From positions 1 to 64,000 of the forward strand of contig JALOTZ010000010.1 in assembly GCA_025457615.1 (NCBI GenBank): a stretch of DNA of 64,000 bases. Reading direction: 5' to 3'. The notes beneath the pieces are model-generated. The model searched no databases. It was not told the DNA's origin and saw nothing but the letters and a program-made list of their open reading frames with translations. Source of the DNA: Verrucomicrobiota bacterium (GTDB lineage Bacteria; Verrucomicrobiota; Verrucomicrobiia; Limisphaerales; DSYF01). Below, piece by piece: positions 61,410 to 64,000 of this stretch (position 1 is its first letter; every line of letters starts with the position of its first letter). A program made the position numbers and the translations under genes.

Positions 61410-64000
61410 TCAGGGTGACTTCAGGCGGAAATACCGGAACGCATTCGTGGCGGGCACCAAGGTGTTTTGCTGGTTGTTGATGATCTGGACAGGAACGGTC
61501 AGCGGCGTCCAGACGATGGGACTGTTCAGGCTGGGGGCGGCTTCCAAACCCGTCGTCCCGCAGATGATCGGCCAGGTGATCCGCACGCTCTCGGTGTTGG
61601 GACTGACCTCTTCGATGCCCAACCTCCACAGGCTCGACGGCAGGTCTGACACTGTCACATTTGGCAAACTGACGCTGTTGGTGCTGTCTGGATCGACCGT
61701 TGTGGCCATGGCGATCGCGCCTCCCGGAAGCGTGCCGCAGGTGACCGGCATGGTCACGAGTTGCACCTGTCGGGTGCCGTTGGCGGGGATGTTACCCACG
61801 AGGACCGTTGAGGGGCTGGAGCATTTACCACCCGCGCCCGCCTGGTAGATGGCCTGGATTTCCGAGCCGGTCAGCGCCCGGCCATACAGGCTCAGTTCAT
61901 CAATCAACCCCTTGAAGAAGTAGCCCGGCAAGCCACCGTTGTCGTCCGCTCCGATATACAAAGGATGCGTGTCGTAGCCAATGGCGTTGGTCTCGAACCC
62001 GACGTCCACCAACTCACCGTTGATGTAGAGGGCCTGAACGTCGGTCGCCGCGTCAAAGCAGTAGGCCACGTGGAACCATTGGTTGAGCTGCGGGAACACG
62101 TCCGGTGCGAATTCGGCCGGGTAAGCGTCCCGGATGAGGTAACGGTTCAACCGCACCTCATCCTCCCCGGTCGGGTTCCGGCCCAGGATGTACTGGCTTT
62201 CCTGCGACAAGGTCACGCCGGCGAACCGGACGGGATCATAGATCGAACCGTTGCCGATCAGGATATTGAGGTCGGCAATCAGGGCCGCGTGCAGCGCATC
62301 GTTGGTGCCTCCGGAGTAAGCCGTCAGGAGTACCAGCGTGGGTGCCGACAGGTTGGTCTGGATGAACTGCGACACCGGATCCGTCGGAACCTTCAACTTG
62401 AAGGCGAAGGGTTGCAGGTTCACCAGGTCGCTTGACTGGAAATACGAGTAGGTCGGGAACTCCGGATACCGCAGGAACGCGCCCGAGCTGTTGCTGTTGG
62501 CGATGCTGGCGTAGAGCACGCCGGACTCCATCCAAACCGAGTAGGAGTCGAGGGTGCCGGCACCCACCCGCTTGCCCATGACCACGTGCACACCGGTCAC
62601 GTCCTGGATCTTGATCCAACCCTCGATCGTGAAATTGGAGGGGCGCAGGGATGAATCGTCAGGCACGCTGACGCTGTCGTTGGTGCCATCGAAACTGAAC
62701 GCCTGGGCGACGATGCCATTGCTGTAGGCGACGCCACCGGCGGTGGTGCCGTTATTGCCGTTGACCGAGTCATTCGCATTGTTATCCGCACGCCACCAAG
62801 CGCTCGGGCCCGGACCCGGGCAGGCCATGCCGGGATTGGCGCCGTTGGTCACCATGAGCTGCACCTGGCCCATAACGGGCATGAGTTGCAACTGTACGCC
62901 GCTCGCGGTGCACGGGCCTTCGTTGCTCACGATCATGGTATAGACCAGGTTCTCACCCACATAGGCCGGACTGGGCGCCACGGAGGCGTTCAGCGCCAGG
63001 TCCGCCACCGCGGCGATGGTCACGGGCTTCACTGTCGGGCTGGCAGCAGTACAACCGCTGGTATTCATGTAAACGACACTCACGCTGCCCGTTCCTCCAC
63101 CTCCCCAGGTGACCGTGATACTCTCCGTGGTCGAGGAACCGGTGCCGCCGACCACGGTCCACGTGTAACCGCTCTGGCCGCTTTCGGTGGCGTAGGTCTC
63201 GACGCTGCCCGGGCACACCATGTCGGTGCCCGTGATGGTCGGCACTGGCAACGCATGGATGCTGACCGCCAGCGAGGTGGCCGCAGCCGCGGTGCAACCG
63301 CTGCTGTTGACATAGTTCACGCTCACGCTGCCAGGCCCGGCCGGACCCCAAGTGACCGCGATGCTGTTGGTGGTCGAGGTGCCTGTGCCGCCGCTGACCG
63401 TCCAGGTGTAACCGCTCTGGCCGTTCTCGGTGGCGTAGGTCTCGACACTGCCCGCGCACACGCTGGCGCTGCCGACAATGGTCGGAGTCGGCACCGTGTT
63501 GAACTCGAAGAAGATGTCGAAGAACGAGGACGCGCACCCGTTCACATCCTGGACCGTGCCGGTGTACTGATAGTTGTGCTGCGGATAATCGCCGGGCACC
63601 CGGAGGATGGGTTCGCCACCCAGCAGAGCGTATTGCAAACCGTCCACCAGCAGGTAATCGCTGCCAGTGTACTTGATGTAGAAGAAGGGTGCGTTGCCAT
63701 TGATGATCTGCCACATCTGCAACTCCCAGCCCCCGCTGTTGTTCGCGCCGTCCACACCCTTGGAGGCCCAGTAGGTCAGCCAGTTGGCGGGCACGTTGGT
63801 CGGGTTGATGGTGAAGGCATTGAGCACATTGGTCTGCAAGGCCGTGCCGGAGGTGAGGCTAACCAGATCCAGGTAGTAATTGGACACCAGCGGATCAATA
63901 CACATGCTGAAGCTCGGATAGGCACTGCTCACCGGCCAGGCCGGGCCCGCTTCACCCACCGTAGCCGTCACCGTGGCGTCCGCCACCACCGGCAGGGCTT
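61410..64000 (-). CDS. Large secreted surface protein, 3' part, with PKD-like repeats and LamG-type domain
   Basis: The gene runs off the window; about 863 residues are visible. Two nearly identical Ig/PKD-like repeats ('VETYATENGQSGYTWTVSGG' and 'VETYATESGQSGYTWTVVGG', about residues 175-335) come first. A DUF11-like 'APSPAYVGENLVYTMIVSNEGP' block follows, then a concanavalin-like LamG domain ('QAFSFDGTNDSVSVPDDSSL', 'NQWFHVAYCFDAATDVQALYINGELV', 'GLIDELSLYGRALTGSEIQAIYQAG'). A 110-residue stretch unlike LamG interrupts it (about 510-620). The end 'NAFRYFRLKSP' is the FYRV-type module. It probably acts in adhesion or carbohydrate binding. Confidence 0.75.
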   Translation of the reverse strand, partial: ALPVVADATVTATVGEAGPAWPVSSAYPSFSMCIDPLVSNYYLDLVSLTSGTALQTNVLNAFTINPTNVPANWLTYWASKGVDGANNSGGWELQMWQIINGNAPFFYIKYTGSDYLLVDGLQYALLGGEPILRVPGDYPQHNYQYTGTVQDVNGCASSFFDIFFEFNTVPTPTIVGSASVCAGSVETYATENGQSGYTWTVSGGTGTSTTNSIAVTWGPAGPGSVSVNYVNSSGCTAAAATSLAVSIHALPVPTITGTDMVCPGSVETYATESGQSGYTWTVVGGTGSSTTESITVTWGGGGTGSVSVVYMNTSGCTAASPTVKPVTIAAVADLALNASVAPSPAYVGENLVYTMIVSNEGPCTASGVQLQLMPVMGQVQLMVTNGANPGMACPGPGPSAWWRADNNANDSVNGNNGTTAGGVAYSNGIVAQAFSFDGTNDSVSVPDDSSLRPSNFTIEGWIKIQDVTGVHVVMGKRVGAGTLDSYSVWMESGVLYASIANSNSSGAFLRYPEFPTYSYFQSSDLVNLQPFAFKLKVPTDPVSQFIQTNLSAPTLVLLTAYSGGTNDALHAALIADLNILIGNGSIYDPVRFAGVTLSQESQYILGRNPTGEDEVRLNRYLIRDAYPAEFAPDVFPQLNQWFHVAYCFDAATDVQALYINGELVDVGFETNAIGYDTHPLYIGADDNGGLPGYFFKGLIDELSLYGRALTGSEIQAIYQAGAGGKCSSPSTVLVGNIPANGTRQVQLVTMPVTCGTLPGGAIAMATTVDPDSTNSVSLPNVTVSDLPSSLWRLGIEEVSPNTESVRITWPIICGTTGLEAAPSLNSPIVWTPLTVPVQIINNQQNTLVPATNAFRYFRLKSP

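Overview
This high-GC window, with genes densely packed on both strands, most likely comes from a member of the Verrucomicrobiota, perhaps a Limisphaerales or Pedosphaera-type lineage. That placement is inferred from content: a DUF1080 protein beside a Tat-exported Gfo/Idh/MocA oxidoreductase, a DUF1573 and cytochrome c fusion, large secreted proteins that share a C-terminal 'FYRV-like' module, and many short palindromic and short-period repeats between genes. No rRNA or other definitive marker is present.

Layout. 1-5151: the 3' part of a type I restriction-modification locus. It holds a partial hsdS, a long hairpin-rich repeat, a second hsdS 3' fragment, an excisionase-like antitoxin with a PIN toxin, and hsdR, the last three joined by 4-base overlaps. 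5319-13118: core metabolism (lysC, an attenuated leuA, nadA, guaB, cysD). 13387-15405: a fused cysNC. 15484-19473: an SMP-30 lactonase-like protein, DUF1080 and Gfo/Idh/MocA, plausibly for oxidised sugars. 19483-24605: a tiny membrane protein, a sulfotransferase, then argJ, a methyltransferase and argC. 24786-25646: rpsI and rplM. 25705-29829: two large secreted proteins, one a vanadium haloperoxidase/PAP2-like enzyme. 30314-36547: ileS, rpoD, rnhB and a YraN-type nuclease. 36693-39995: a tRNA-dihydrouridine synthase, an MnmD-like methyltransferase and a class V aminotransferase. 40406-44282: prs-rplY-pth-rpsF-ssb-rplI, with no rpsR between ssb and rplI. 44477-44552: tRNA-Ala(GGC). 45279-52714: ferredoxin, cinA, an OPT transporter, xerC and a topoisomerase III. 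53113-58824: a secreted phosphodiesterase, gcvT, and the two subunits of an NfnAB-type transhydrogenase. 58994-60540: a CHAD protein and a coiled-coil protein. 61410-64000: the C-terminal part of a large surface protein.

Three themes stand out. First, leuA has what looks like a complete transcription attenuator: a good promoter, a nearly leaderless 23-codon leader peptide with four clustered Leu codons, a possible anti-terminator and an intrinsic terminator 7 bases before the leuA start. Second, the window is full of small repeats: hairpin elements ending in CAGCCATTCTCA, an 81-base GC-rich core found twice, arrays of 6- to 9-base units that often come as exactly five heptamers, and a degraded tail of a REP-associated tyrosine transposase. 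Several repeats lie inside or at the edges of coding genes (ileS, argJ, cysNC, xerC/topB). Third, several promoters can be read as TTGAC-N16-18-TAG-like, very close to the start codon, which suggests leaderless or short-leader mRNAs are common here.
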